From: Hormiphora californensis | Taxonomy: Eukaryota > Ctenophora > Tentaculata > Cydippida > Pleurobrachiidae | Assembly (NCBI GenBank): GCA_020137815.1 | Contig: CM035352.1 | Location: forward strand, 2,797,131-2,861,130 | Direction: 5' to 3' | DNA: 64,000 nucleotides | Shown: positions 41,625 through 54,588 of the stretch, one piece after another | Position numbering within the stretch: position 1 is the stretch's first letter | How the letters are laid out: each line of letters begins with the position of its first letter | Position numbers and translations under genes: made by a program | Notes under the pieces: model-generated | Told to the model about the DNA's origin: nothing | Database searches by the model: none | What the model saw: the letters and a program-made list of their open reading frames with translations, nothing else

Positions 41625-41901
41625 GGGTCACCACACACCAAAGTTAAAATTAAAATTAAAATTTTGATTTTAAACCCGCGCACACCAGCGGCCGTTAAAA
41701 TTTCTCTCCCCCATTCTAAAAGTAACAATCTCGCGCGCGATTTTAACGGCGTGTTAAAATTTTGTCATCCAACGCGACCGTCAAAATCGTGCGTGAGATT
41801 GTTACTTTTAGAATGGGGAGAGAAATTTTAACGGCCGCTGGTGTGTGCGGGTTTAAAATCAAAATTTTAATTTTAATTTTAACTTTGGTGTGTGGTGACC
41901 C
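41625..41901. mobile_element. 277-bp TA-flanked palindromic element
   Basis: The ends GGGTCACCACACACCAAAGT and the exact reverse complement bracket two arms of about 130 bp, with a centre near 41762. TA lies outside each end (41623-41624 and 41902-41903). The arms contain AAAATTAAAATTAAAATTTT followed by GC-rich CCGCGCACACCAGCGGCCG. It is non-coding. Confidence 0.82.
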
Positions 41902-42118
41902 TAAGGGCTCAATAAGTTAACAGGTTATTGACTATTAGAGCTAGAGAGTTCTATACACTGGCAAGTGGCAGAGACGAGTTGCAGCGCCGCTATAATAATA
42001 GTCCACCCCATTCCACAATTCTACTACTACCGAGAATTCAAAAGTCGGAGCTCAGTATTATACAAAAAACTATTTATAGAATTTACAAAATCACTCCACA
42101 TATATTTCACAGCAGAAC

Positions 42119-45100
42119 CTACTCTCTATCAACAGTTTTCTGAATCTCTGCAAGAGATATTTTAGAATCAGTTCCCATCGCTAGACCCATACTACTATGC
42201 ATTTCTTCCATCATGTGTTTCAGATAGAACAGTTGATTGTTGACAGTGATCTCACTCTCACGCAATTTGGCAACCTCTCTCTGGATCCGGTGTAGTTTCT
42301 TACTATCCGTCGTCTTATCCTGAAGGGAGGGATGGAGAAGGGATATAACTATGGGGGAATGACAGAGACATGTACCAAGAGAAGATAGAGAACGAAATAT
42401 TTGGAATAACAGAGTTTGATTGGGTGAAATGGGGGAACATTAGCACATCTCGTTAATTGGGTTAATTAACATCCCCTAACTACAGGAACATACCTGTCTG
42501 TTTCGTGATAATACTTCCTCAATGGCTTCACCTGTGAAGCTATAGTTGCGCCAGAAGGAAAACCAACCCTTTTTCCGGTTCGGATAGATTCGACCCTAAA
42601 ATGAGATGTCAAGTGAGCTGTGTGGGAGAAATGTTGATTAGGGTGATATGACACAGAGAAAGATGAGAAGCGACAAGTAGTAGAGCTGAGATAAAACTGA
42701 GGTATTTGAAATATCATCCCATCTACTAGCAAAACTCCAATTTCCCAGAATCCAATTAATTATTACCTCTGGATGGTTTTTGCCCTGGTATTCCACCCGG
42801 AGTTTCTCAGTTAGAAAGATTTGGTCGATCCTCCCGGCAGACCGGAGAAGTTTAGCTTTTCGCAACGTCTCAGAAACGTCATCAACAGCGAGACCGACCT
42901 GGGGAGTAGAGTAATAGTAGGGCGCTAGGGTAGAAGATGGGTGTATTTTAATGTTCGAGCCACTTTTCATTAGAGTCTGTGATTGATGTTCATCAAATCA
43001 CACATGGAAAAGTTCTCAAATTCGAACTTTCTCCCCGGAATAAAACAGGCAATTAAATGTTTGCTAAAAAATCAAAATCATCAACAATTCGTATAATTCT
43101 TGATACACAAAATCTTGTTCATCTAGTACTTCATAAGAAAAAGCAACTCTCATATTAGTGTCCATGTTCATTACTCACAGCTGAATGAATGTAAACTCCC
43201 TCCTCTTCCTCCTGAACCAAGACATGTTCAGTATCTCTCGATAGGGCAGTCTTCTCAGGGGATCTTTCTCTAGAGCATACCTCAGGAACTCCCTTGCGTC
43301 TTGTGAAACCCGCACTATCCTCGGCTCATAGCTCTCTATCTCGAGTCTATTTGAGAATGGGTATCGTCCCATGAGGAGTTTGAATGTTAAACACCCCAGG
43401 GCCCAGACAGCTCCCTCCAGTGCGTAGTACCGGCCCAGTAGGTAGAACTCAGGAGGAAGGAAGATGCTGGTACCTCTACCTCGAGTATAGGGAGCATCTC
43501 GGTCATACAGGGTGGCAGATCCAAAGTCTATCAGGGTAGTCTTCATGGTTAGGGTGTTGATCAACACATTCTCGTCTTTAACGTCTCGATGATCAATCCC
43601 TTGGGAGAGACAGTAGGTAAGGGCATGAGTGGACTTGTATCATTATCTCTCTAGTCGTGTCCTCACTAACTCTCCCTCTTGCCACATAGTCGAACAGGTC
43701 CATAGTGTTATCAGTGAAGTCCATTAGTAGTAGCCAGTGGTTTGGTGTAGATAGGTAGCCATGTAGAGAGACAATACCAGGGTGCTCCAATCTCTGTAGA
43801 CAGTCTATCTCGAGAGGGATGGTCTGGCCGAATGGTGTCTTGACGTGTTGATTTACCCTCTTCCTGCAGATCCTCTTCACCACAAGGGGTCGTCTGTCCT
43901 TCTTCCTCACCACCAGAGATATCTCTCCAAATCCACCCTCTCCTAGCTTCTTCTTGTGGGTGAAGTATCGGCGGAACTTCAGTTGTTCAACAAGGGAGAC
44001 AAAGTAATCCATGGTAGAGAAACTTGTTGGGTAACAAAGAGAAACAATATGTTGTGAAGTCAGGGGGAAGCGAGGCAGTATAAGTACTGGAAGTGTATCT
44101 AGTCAGGTTCGTCACGTGATCAGCTACACGTGATTATCTCGACCCCCCACACCGAGGGGGTGTTGGGTGTCGCAATTGTGCGCCACAAGCACACATGACG
44201 TGAGAGAGCTGTTAACTAGACACTAGTTGTAACGAGATACATGTTATGTGAGATGTCCCATTCCAAGGATACTGAACAAGAGACAGACTCTACTAATCAC
44301 CGTCATAATAATTACAACAAGATATAGTCCCCCCTGGAATATATCTCTCAACTAACCACTAACAATGATCCTTCCTAGGGCATGTTGTGCTTTTCCAGTA
44401 ACCAATTGCAATATTATCTCACCACCCTCTCCACTAACCACGTCAACACTAAAAAACTACTGCACTTGTACAACCAACCATCACCCTCGCATCCACAACT
44501 AACCACTCAACTACTGCACTGTTCTCTTCCAGTAACACTGTACTGACCACTCCACTACGCTCACAACCTCTAACAACTCCCCACCACTAACCAGTAAGTT
44601 GCTGAGCATGATGGTCATCCCAAACAGGAACATATGGAACACCACAAATGTAGAATAAGGGAAATCCAGGGGCAGAGAATCGTTCCTATCTGTCAGTATG
44701 GTGTAGTACATGTCGTAGTTGATTTCACCAGTCAACATGACCATCGCTTTGGAGTAGGAGAAGGGGAAGCTTTTGAAGGTACCGAACTGGAGGAGAGGGA
44801 AGGAATTGTTAGATGGGGAGGGTGGGTTATTTTAAAGAAATACAGAATCTGTGTAACCTGCCAGGGCAATGCTCTGACAGAGTGTAACATGGTATTTTAT
44901 ACAACTTACCTTTCCTCCGAGTGTCATGTAAAGTCCAATTGCGAAAGGTAAGATAAACAGTAGGACAGGGAACATAACCGAGAGGAATTTGGAGAGAACG
45001 GATCGTGTCATGATGATAGTTAGACCAATGTAGGGGAGTTTCGTGAGAGAGAAGATGAAGTTTATCCAGGCTAACACGCTCACAAAACATCCAACCTAGA

Positions 45101-48100
45101 TATTGGGAGGGGGTAGCTACTATCCTTCTAAAACTCTCTTTTGTGGATTCAACCTTTCTATTATGATTGACATAGTGACAGAGAATAAGGAGCAGTTGCT
45201 TGTCGTCATAGTGGAAGGAAGGATGCTAATACTAACCTCCCATTGGAAATTGGATGGTACACTGTCACTGTAGGAGCTGACAACAAACACAATAGAGAAG
45301 ATAAAGGTCAGCACTTCGAAGTAGTTGAGTGGGTCACTGAAAAATGGAAGGGATTAATTAAACACAAACTCTAAAGGTTTTGTTCTGTAGGAGAGAGTTA
45401 CCTGAAGTAATTAGCTGTGTTTCGTAGCGCTTGAAGAACCTCGAGGAATAGTCGGAAGACTGCAATTAAAATGGCGAGGGTTCCCATTATCATTAGGAGA
45501 GTATGGGGTCTAGATCCACCGGTCACATCTGGCGGTGTCTCAACTAAAGCAAACACACTGAAAGATGAATGGATAGGTAGTTAGAAAGTTGAAATCTGCG
45601 TTTCTGGAAATTAGCTGTTCCATTTTGTGAGGTTTGCACGTAACCTGTGATTACTGAACTAATAAAAAGTGAAATGTGACCGTACGTGAGGAATGCAACA
45701 AATAGAAAGTTGAGAAGGATATTCAGGTAGTAGCCTGTTCTTCCGTACAGCTCCCACTTGTGGGTGATGAGGGACAGTACTAGGGGGTGATCCAACAACT
45801 CTATTCTGTTGTGCTCCAACTGTGTGGGGTGAGGGGGTGACGGTTGACATGAAATATTGAAATGTGTGTGGGATGTCATGGGGTGAGGGGGTGAAACATG
45901 TAGAATGAGGTGTATTCCTATCCGCTGATTGGTTTAGTTACCAATGGTAACTTACCATCGTGTGGAATGGATGTACAGGGTGTTCGGCTGGGTTCTCAAT
46001 CAGGCTGTAATCGAACTCAACCCAGTACTTTTCATCCTCTTCTGAAATCATGTCATCTGCACTAGTGCACCTGTGGAGGGAAATCATCCTGTCATAAAAG
46101 AGCGATATAGGACAAGCGATATAGGACAAGCTATGTAGGACAAGCAGGTATAGTTGGAGGGAGGCCGAGGAGTTTAAAGGACATGTTGTTGTGACAAGGT
46201 AACTTAAATATTTAATTTACCTATCGAAGATGGTTCTAGCTTGCTCTGGATAGTGGATGATTAACATGTGTAGTGGTTTACAAGTTAGATTATTCTCCTC
46301 CCCATCTACCTTTATCATCACATCTGTTGCTGATACCACCCTACTCTCTGTAATGGTAATGACTTGTCATACTACATGACTGTTATGTCATGCAGCTCGA
46401 ATTCGGCTATGGATTTGTGTAAATGTTCTAACCCTCCCCGAAACATAGTCTAGCTTGGCAAAGGAAGGATACAAACTGATACATTGAACTAATGAGTTAT
46501 GAACATACTTTTCCGCAGAGCTTCCACAGGTTTAACTCTGATTGCATCTTTCCATCGATCACAGCCTAGTATTACAGCCAGGACATTCTCATTGTTATGT
46601 TTAATTGCAGTCAGAAGGGGATTATCTCTGAACTCGTTGAAGGCGGAGATATCTGCTCCAGCTTCAATCAGCATCTTGGCAGTACCCTGGGGGACAAAGA
46701 TTGTAGATACATAGAGAACCCCGGAAACAAAAATAAATAAGGAATTGATCACCAGTTATACTCATCACATTCAACTTAAAAAGGGATACCACTGAACACA
46801 CACACACACTCACCTCTTCGCCCCTCATAGCACAGTAGTGTAGAGGAGTGTTATCATTGACATCCTGTACAAACACATCTGCCCCAGCTGCTAGGAGCTC
46901 CTGACAGATCTTCTTAGAGCCGCACTCAGCCGCAAAATGGAGGGCAGTTGCACCGTCCAAGTTACCTTTGTTGATCATCTCGTTCCCTCCTCCATTTATC
47001 AAAACACTGGATAAAATAGAAATAGTAGTTATGATTGGTCCCTGAGAGCTCTAAACCATCACCAATCTTCACTAAATGTTCACATAATCACATACCGACA
47101 TGAAAAAGTGAAACCAGCTCGAGCTGCAAGATGTAGAGGTGTATTTCCCTTCTTGTTTTCAATCCCAACACAACCTTTATTTCGAGATATCATCAACTCC
47201 AGAATCCTGACGGAGGGGACTTGTTAACTCGCGGTCTACTGGGGGCAAAGAGAGGTAACTAAAGACTGATCCTCAGACGGAACAATACAGTGCAGTACTA
47301 CTCGAAGAGTAATTGCCGTATGATATGGTCGCGGTCGGCGATATACCTACTTCTTTCTTCCTTCCTTTGCTGCAAGATGAACAGGTGCATACCCACTCTT
47401 ATTCGGTCTTCCCATCCGGTAACCGTTCCTTATCAAAATCTGAACACAAAAAATTATGAGTTTATCACTGTTCAGACCCCTAGTTTGTTTTTCAGTGAAA
47501 TGACTGTATCTGTAGCTGTATCCCTCCCACCCATGATGTATCTCTGAAGATCTGACCCCACCAACTCAACAATGTCCCTAACAATATCCCTGAACTGGAC
47601 AGTGTCCCTCTGAACTCACCGAGGAGCAGGTGTAGTGGCCCAGTTGGGCAGCAACATGAAGTGGTGAGTTCTGTCCATTGTCTATATCATCCTCTATCTT
47701 GTTCTCTGTTCCCTGGAGTAACTTCATCAGGTACTCAAGCACTTCCACAGCATTGGCCTTCACTGCAAGACATGAGGTGTTATCAACGTTTCACGCCAAG
47801 TAGGAGGGTAATAATAGGTAGGTATCAGTGACTCAGGTCAACCTTTGTGCAATGTTTCAATTTTCAAATGATCTAAAGAAATATAAAGCATGTCAAGTCT
47901 ACCTGCAATGTGTGTTGGTGTCTCCCCCGCACTGTTATGACCCATTGCAAGTGCACCGTTCTCAGTGAGGAACTCCACAACTTCCTTACTGTTACTTTGG
48001 ACAGCCTTGAAGAAGGGTGTCTCTCCCAACTCGTCCTTAGCATCAATATCCACACCACTATGGGAGGTGGGTGTCATGCGTTATCAAGGATTGTAACCCG

Positions 48101-49587
48101 CGGGCCGCGGACAAACAGGAAACAAATCATGATGTGCCCACTGCCCCGACTGAGTAACTGGGTTGATGTACTGTGTTGTCACTCACTTGTTTATAAGGGT
48201 AGTTACAGCCTCTAACTGTCCCTGCTGGCAGGCAACATGAAGCGGGCTCATACCACTAACAGTTGTCAATGTTTTGTCTGCCCCTGAATTTAACAATATC
48301 TCCAAAACTTTACCATTACCTCCCGAGGCAGCATAGTGCAATGCCGTCTCTCCTGTGGGGAAACATGCGGTGTAAGATTGAGAAAAAGACAGAGGATTGT
48401 GGCATCAATAATATTGATATCTTTACCTTTTGTATTTTGGAAGTTCAAATTAAAGTTGACCCAGTTCTTGGCAGCCTTCACCAAGTGACCCACAACCGCT
48501 GCATTCTTGTACTGGCAGGCGTGAAGGAGCGGTGTCCTCCCCTCCTTATCCACCGCGGCTAACTCCTTCCCTCCTGGTCCCGCCGCCTCAATCAGCATCT
48601 TCACTATCCTAACATCTGCTACACCACACGCCAAGTGAAGGGCAGTCTGTTGTTTACTGAAAAAAGAAGAGAGTTAGTTCCAGGTCATGTACCAGTACAT
48701 GGCGATGTTGACCCAGATAATGAAGTAAGGTACCTGTTTAGTTTGCTGCAGTTAGCCTTCTCATCCAATTCAAACAACAGTCCCCGGATACAGTCGGTGT
48801 GGTTATGGGCAGCTGCTAAATGAAGTGCTGTAGTTCCCACTCCCTCTTTCGCTACATTATCTGGAGGGAGAGAGGGGTACATTGGAGAACGGATAATTAT
48901 GTGAAATGTTAAACTAAAGAATTGGAAAATAGACAATGTATATTTATTTGTTATTTGTTAACACTCCACTGACCAGTTTTGTTGAGATCGACTAGCAACT
49001 CCTTCCCGCTCCTAACGTTAACAAGAGTCCGGAGATTCCCTGCAAATCCCTTCCTAGCACACACATGAAGCGGAGTTCTGCCGAACTGTCCCTGGATATT
49101 AGGATCAGCTCCGTGAAGAAGGAGTTGTTCAATGGTGTCTTCTGCTCCTGGACTCCTACATGCCCAATGTAGTGCTGTGGCACCATCAGGACCCGTTATG
49201 TTGACATCTGTAGTAGTAGGGGAGAGGGTTTAGATGATGTGGATTGAAGGTACCCCGGCCTATCTTTTCAGACATTATCATTAATGGAGATGATCAGTCT
49301 CAATTGTACCTGCTTTGTGTGCTGTAATGAGATGCCGTACTGCCTCACTACAAACCCTGTCCGCTGCATAGTGCAGTCCTGTATACCCATCTAATGGATT
49401 AGGTGCATCTACATTTTGCCCCTTCTTAATACACAGATCTATTGTCTCAGTGTCTCCATCACCACACGCCTGGGGAGAATTAATGGTTATAGGTAGGTAG
49501 TACGCGTTGATAAACAGTGTGAGAAGTTGATCAGTTTCTGAGGGCTTCTTGACAACAAACCTGGTAGAAGTTCTTGGTCCTATCCAT
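42119..49587 (-). CDS. TRPA1: TRPA-family ankyrin-repeat cation channel, 22 exons (hosts a nested kinase)
   Basis: Exons in reading order: 49587-49561, 49469-49310, 49207-48974, 48860-48734, 48656-48427, 48352-48187, 48057-47903, 47762-47620, 47439-47351, 47206-47096, 47006-46814, 46686-46509, 46347-46221, 46070-45956, 45819-45686, 45557-45402, 45336-45237, 45095-44910, 44786-44592, 42898-42767, 42595-42494, 42319-42119. Every junction is in phase, giving 1,086 residues. About 14-16 ankyrin repeats (GYTGLHYAA, GATALHWAC, GRTPLHVCA, GNTPLHLAA and others) precede a pre-S1 segment (LEHNRIELLDHP) and S1-S6. The pore helix MVMLTGEINYDMYY corresponds to TRPA1 MLGDINY, with Glu for the selectivity Asp. 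S6 continues into NLLVGLAVDDV and a coiled-coil tail. TRPA channels are non-selective Ca2+-permeable plasma-membrane sensors. The last three exons lie beyond an intronic kinase gene. Confidence 0.92.
43175..44012 (-). CDS. PIM-like Ser/Thr protein kinase, intronless, nested same-strand in a TRPA intron (one frame break)
   Basis: A compact kinase of ~278 codons sits wholly inside the 1,693-bp TRPA intron 42899-44591. The glycine loop is KKLGEGGFGEISLV and the catalytic Lys is in PLVVKRICRK. Other motifs are the HPGIVSLHGYL strand, catalytic loop DHRDVKDEN, DFGSATLYD, a GTSIFLPPEF activation segment with PPE instead of APE, and VWALGCLTFKLLMGRYPF. The PPE and the HRDVKDEN loop are features of PIM kinases. 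One surplus base near 43620-43630 splits the frame between VHS and ALTYCLSQGID; removing it gives 837 nt, an exact multiple of three. There are no introns although the host has 22 exons, which suggests a retrogene. The start ATG at 44012 follows an in-frame-free leader. Confidence 0.85.
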
Positions 49588-51541
49588 GGTATGACTTGAA
49601 CCCTACCACATTCAAGGCTGGAGCTAAAACAGTCAAACATTTGCTACCATTGTAATTTGAAAACTGACAGGAAAAAGGTAAACAAATGCCGTGTCAGACA
49701 AATCCCGTGACCCGTCTTTAAAATTCAGTAATCAATTTGCTAGGAAACTGCTACCTGGTTTTATCTTCACAGTAATTTCTTCGCTTAAGATATGTTTCAA
49801 GTTCTTAGTGTGTTTATTTAAAATTCAGTAGTGCTCCGTCATACTGGCATAGCGGGCCATAGTGCCGACTGCCGCCCAATAACAATCCATATAATAAATT
49901 CCAAAATGTTAGTCCGATAATTGTTTTCTCCCTACTCCTCCTACAGTTTTTGAGCTAGACCCCTGAAAATTTGTACACTGGTACTTTGGACCAAGGCGGG
50001 TGTAAGTACGGGCTCAGATTTTTGATCCGATCTTTACAACAGTGACGTCACGGGGTGACGTCATTGCGACAAAAAGACTTACATTTTTCAAACGCTTCTA
50101 AGACCCTGAAAACGGCTCTAAATCAAAAAACTAACGCAATAGTGGGGAAAGAGAATCGTTTGAACTTCATTTTACATGATAGCGATTTCCCGTAACTCAA
50201 TGTTTAAGGGTCGTAAATCGCGTCGGGAAAGTTAAAAATGCCAAAAATACGATATTTTTCACCGTAGCCACCCAAAATCTTATCCAATCGATATGAAACT
50301 TGGTCGTTATGTGAATTTTAATGTCCTTTGGCCAGGGGTTCCCGGAAAACGGATTGGCAAGATGAGAACTGACCGGAGTTCTTATAATTCTAAATTCACG
50401 AATTTGGAATTTTTCGTCGACTTTTTTTTGGCGAGGAAATTTTCAATACAATGAATTTTAAAATTTTACACTGCGCGCGTAATTTTAGGTTCCGCGCGCG
50501 GCGTAAAAAAGCAGCGCTTTTTCGGGAAAATTCGCGTGTTACAGTAAATGATTTACCCGCCTCGCCAAAATTGTAACGCGCTCCTACTATGAGACTCATT
50601 GCTCTAAGGAACAAACAAATTAATTTATCTTTTAAAAATCAAACACAAATGTCACCGGTTATATGAGGATAAATTACCATTTACCAGGTCACGGGTTCCC
50701 AGCAAACGGGTACTCTAGTAACAATAACATTATACATATTTAAATCGCTTTTGAGCTATATAATGCTATTTTCGATCAGCTTAAACAGCGTCCTCTCGAT
50801 AATAGCAAGCTTTCTAAAGCGCTTCATCGCAGAAATAACCTATAGACATTCGTCCTCGTCGTCATAGATAATAAATTATATAAAAATAAAAACGGACTTA
50901 GATAGTTAATAAATTAGATACAAAAGACAGACTGAACACCGATGGACACACAAATACATGCAACACACACACACACACACATCATACACATACAAATTCA
51001 TACAAACACAAGCAAGTACTTAACATACGAACAATTAAGCACACAACCAAATTCACCAACGTCCAACGGAGTCCAGAGATAATCAACCCTACCACGGGCC
51101 ACGACGCGCAAAAGAGCATTCAATGTCAGCGGACTGCATCTTGACGTCGTTGACCGCGTCGTAGGCAACGCTTTAGGCGAGCGACCAATACGACGGCGGA
51201 CGGAGCACCGCTGGTGCCTGGTAAACTCACTTGACCACAAGACCGAGAAATCAGGGAAAAAAACGGGGGGAAAACGCGAGCGAAACAATTTTTTCGTAAA
51301 ATAGTTTCAGAATAAAATAATTGCGCGGCGGTCTTAGCGCGCAAAAGATTTACGCGCGGTTGGTTTATAAATTTTGACGGTTTGAATCCGAACTTTTAAC
51401 AAACTTAAACAATATGCATAAGATAAAACAATAATTTAAGAATAAAAGTTAACACAAGAATACGGATAATAAAATAGTCTTGCTTCTCATGCTTTTGTTG
51501 AAAATTAAAATAACTGTAAAAATAAATTAAAATACAAAACT
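49588..51541. other. intergenic, 1.95 kb, between TRPA 5' end and the polo-box gene 3' end
   Basis: AT-rich and non-coding. It contains a (CA)n run at about 50970-50988, CGCGCG-rich patches near 50468-50515 and 51300-51360, and two related motifs (GGCCAGGGGTTCCCGGAAAACGG with CAGGTCACGGGTTCCCAGCA) that hint at a decayed duplication. No gene is recognised. Confidence 0.45.
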
Positions 51542-54500
51542 TTAAAATGTAGTCTCTTTTCTACTACTCGGGGCCTCAGGGCCTTCCTTCAGTGTCTTTA
51601 TTACTCCCTTAATAACAAAACCAGCAAGTACACGAGCCTTAGCAGCAAGGGAAGAATTTGACCGGGATTGGGATAGTTTCACCTCACTCTGCACACAGTT
51701 TTTACTCAGATCAACAACGCTCAAGTAGTCCATCTCAGTGTTTATTATCAGTGTAGTTTTAGATTCCTTATAATTCACCTGAAACAAAAGAAAGATTTGT
51801 TAAATTGTAAAAAGTACCGCCATGTCGACACTAAAAGTGAGAGTGAGTTGCGGAAGGACAATAATACTAGTGATGTTGTTCGCAATTCCCACAAAAACTA
51901 TAAAATCACGAGTGGTGTATCTAAAGTTTTATAACAAACCTGAATAGTGTGGTCACTGAGCAGATAGAAACCATATTTCTCATTCTTGGACCAGAATGCC
52001 AGGGTCTTGTGGGGTCCAAGTGGCGCCTGCTGTCCTGACCTTGTCCCCTTACTATGCGTTTGTAGAGCCACCACTCTCTCCCTAACATCCTTCCCTAGTT
52101 CAGGACCCAGGACTAGTTGGTGGGCGCCCCGGTGGTCATGCAGCATGTATTTAGAGGAGTGACATGTAACACTAGTCCGATCCTCCCAAAGTACCCCCGT
52201 GGTACCGTTACTCAGCTCGTACCAGCAACCCTGGATCCCATCTAACCTATCTGACCACCTGGGGGGGTGTTAGAAGGGATGTGTATTCGAGAGGGAGGAG
52301 GTATTAGAGGGTGCTGTGTAGCGACACAATCAATAATAACGTGTCATGTGTTACCTTGCGATTGAGACAGGACGAGAGCCTGTGTATGATTCTGGTATCT
52401 CACTAAATTGAGTGTTGGTCAGGGCAGTGAAAATGGCTGCTTTGATGTTTGTTAATACCTCGTATACCCCTCCACTCAATCTGCAGGACTCCTGGGGGTG
52501 CCTGATGGGATGGGGATATATATGCTAGTGATCAGGTAGTTTAACATGTCGAGTAAGGGGGAACAACAAAGTTTAACATGTTTTAGATCGTGTTATTTTC
52601 TGACCCCCCCTTTACAATTGGGGACAGAGAAAGAGGGTCGAACGAGGCAAAGATCTTGTAGATAAATGGGTGGGGGTGGTAAATGCAAATATCAAACCGA
52701 GTCTTGTAAACTCGATTTCGTACCTTTTCTTAACCCATACAGAAAGTTCACTCTGTAGGAACTGCTGGCCACCAAATGTAGTGAATCGACCCGATCTGAC
52801 CGTCTTAGAAGACTGATCCATCACATCACATACCTCAGATACCCTGTTAAGGGGGGGGGGGGGGGTCAGGAAGGGGGGGGGGGGGTGTTCATAATTATAA
52901 TCACTGCAGATATATGAGGCATAAACTCTGGCCACTGGCGCGTTATTTCAGATAACTTTCTCCCAGCGCGCCGCTGGGAGAAGTTAGCTGGAGTTTATCC
53001 GCCGCTGGCGGATAAACTGGTTTAAATCACGACGACGATCCCGAGGCGGAGCCGAGGGAGAGGCGGAGGGGTTTAAACCTATAACGTGCCAGTGGTCAGA
53101 GTTTATGGGTTATATACCCTGCTTTAGTTGTTTATTTCAAGTATTACACACCAACAAGAGAGAGAACACTAATCAAAACACACAAAGAGAACTGAGAAAT
53201 AGTTAAAAACACGTCACAATTGAGTGTACACTGTTTGGTAACAGTTACTAAGCAGTTGCTAAGGAAAGAGAGTGAAAGAAATAGCCTGATAAGGGGCATG
53301 TCACACATAACACAGAGGAAGAGATAGTGAGACAAAAGGGGAGATAAAGAGAGAGTAATTGACGGAATGTGTCCTTTCTTTCTCTCCAATGTAGTGTGTA
53401 AGTGTTGCACATAGTGTTCCCTCTGTATTTTAGTAAGAACTGATCATTTACACACACTTTGAATGTTACGTAGGAGTTAAAAATAAATAACCTGCCAGTG
53501 GGAAATAATCTGCCGCTGGACTGGCTGTTTACTGAGAGCGCGCTAGTGGGACTTCTCGCCACTGGCGCATTATTTAAGTTAGCAGGGTATATAGTCTAAA
53601 CAACCAAACGTGAGTACAATTACCACTCGGTTACTGCACCCTTTAGATATAACACACCAGCACCCGCTAGAAATGACACCACTCACCCCACCACCCTCTA
53701 AGTTCTAACACCACTCACCCCACCACCACTCACCATTTCACAGACGTCATCTTATCAACAAGTGTTGTCAGGAACTCGTTGTAGCTCAGTTTCTTGAACT
53801 CCTTACTGTTCCAAATCACCAGGGTACAGGGAACCACATGAGGGTCACTTCCAGCTACCTCTGTCACCTCCATCACCACCTCCCCCGCCTCCAAACCTCC
53901 ACCGGGGGCTGCTGGTTTGGGATTGTCTAACTCCCTTGTGAGGCGAATATAACTAGAAGCAGGTAGGATGTCACGATAGTCAGACAGATTGAAGGTTGGT
54001 AGGGTACCTCGTAGTCTGACAGCAGGTAGCAGCCTATCGAATCTTGTATCCTCCTGGAGAGGGGATGGAACAGTCAGTTCACTGTTACCATCCATCAAGA
54101 AGTTGAGAATCTGAACCCCTAGGTTTAGGGTAGGTCGGAAGACGGGATTGTTAGTGATTATGTGCTCTCCAATAAACCTGGAGCACTCCCCAAGAACAAG
54201 GACATGCTGATTGCTCCTTCTAGGTGCAACCTCACAAAGTAGTTCTAGAATGATAATCACAATGGCATTACTTAGCGGAGAGGGGTTCCTGTTGGTGGGA
54301 CATAGGACACTCTCAGGGCGCTCCAATAAACACCGCAATGTGATAGGTGTTGTTGGTGTATCGGTTTATTTCAGTGACCAACTTATCGTGTTTAAATGGA
54401 TTCCGACCAAGAAACTCTAGCAGACGATCCATATCGCTAAGAGATGGTGGCACCATCCACCCTTGACTGACAGGCACTGGTGGTGTCATGACCTGGCCCT

Positions 54501-54588
54501 TGTCGAGGTTGGTTAGTTGGTTGTGGAGGTTGGTGTAGAGGTTTGCTGAGTAAGAGGTGAGAGACAACAGGTGGAGGAGGTTGGGTAT
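51542..54588 (-). CDS. kinase-less tandem polo-box segment (probably the C-terminal part of the giant protein upstream)
   Basis: Exons in reading order: 54588-53734, 52843-52724, 52501-52355, 52258-51940, 51778-51542. The final ~240 residues look like a PLK C-terminus. Box 1 reads ARWSDRLDG, then CWYELSNGTTGVLWEDRTSV, against the family's W..YSDKYGLGYQL..GVLFND pattern. Box 2 reads YGFYLLSDHTIQVNYKES, then KTTLIINTEMDYLSVVD. A helix follows (SLAAKARVLAGFVIKGVIKTL), as in PLK1. The Trp of box 1 is kept, but the phosphopeptide His/Lys pincer of box 2 appears replaced by Lys and Thr. No kinase domain is encoded nearby. The exons are in phase except for one surplus base near 54343-54346 (before LRCLLERPESVLC). 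The first exon joins the giant upstream frame if a 27-base GT-AG segment is an intron. Otherwise it is a separate gene starting near 54567. Confidence 0.65.
52919..53110. mobile_element. ~190-bp TIR element in an intron of the polo-box gene
   Basis: CATAAACTCTGGCCACTGGC (and GCGTTAT) on the left is inverted on the right (ATAACGTGCCAGTGGTCAGA followed by GTTTATG) with two mismatches. Two further hairpins lie inside (TTCTCCCAGCG-CGCTGGGAGAA and GTTTATCCGCC-GGCGGATAAAC). No target duplication was found. Confidence 0.6.
53112..53593. mobile_element. ~480-bp inverted-repeat element adjacent to the previous one
   Basis: TATATACCCTGCT at the left and AGCAGGGTATATA at the right form 13-bp inverted ends. 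The right part repeats the GCCACTGGCGCATTATTT motif of the neighbouring 190-bp element, so the two probably belong to one family or one composite insertion. Confidence 0.5.

Noticed and set aside
42119-42970. A separate small coiled-coil gene downstream of the kinase
   Set aside because: Its exons begin exactly in the phase left by the TRPA pore exon and restore the S6/TRP-tail consensus (NLLVGLAVDD), so it is the TRPA C-terminus.
4875-43630. Programmed +1 ribosomal frameshifting as a common cause of the frame breaks
   Set aside because: The break contexts share no slippery codon or stop motif, and both insertions and deletions occur.
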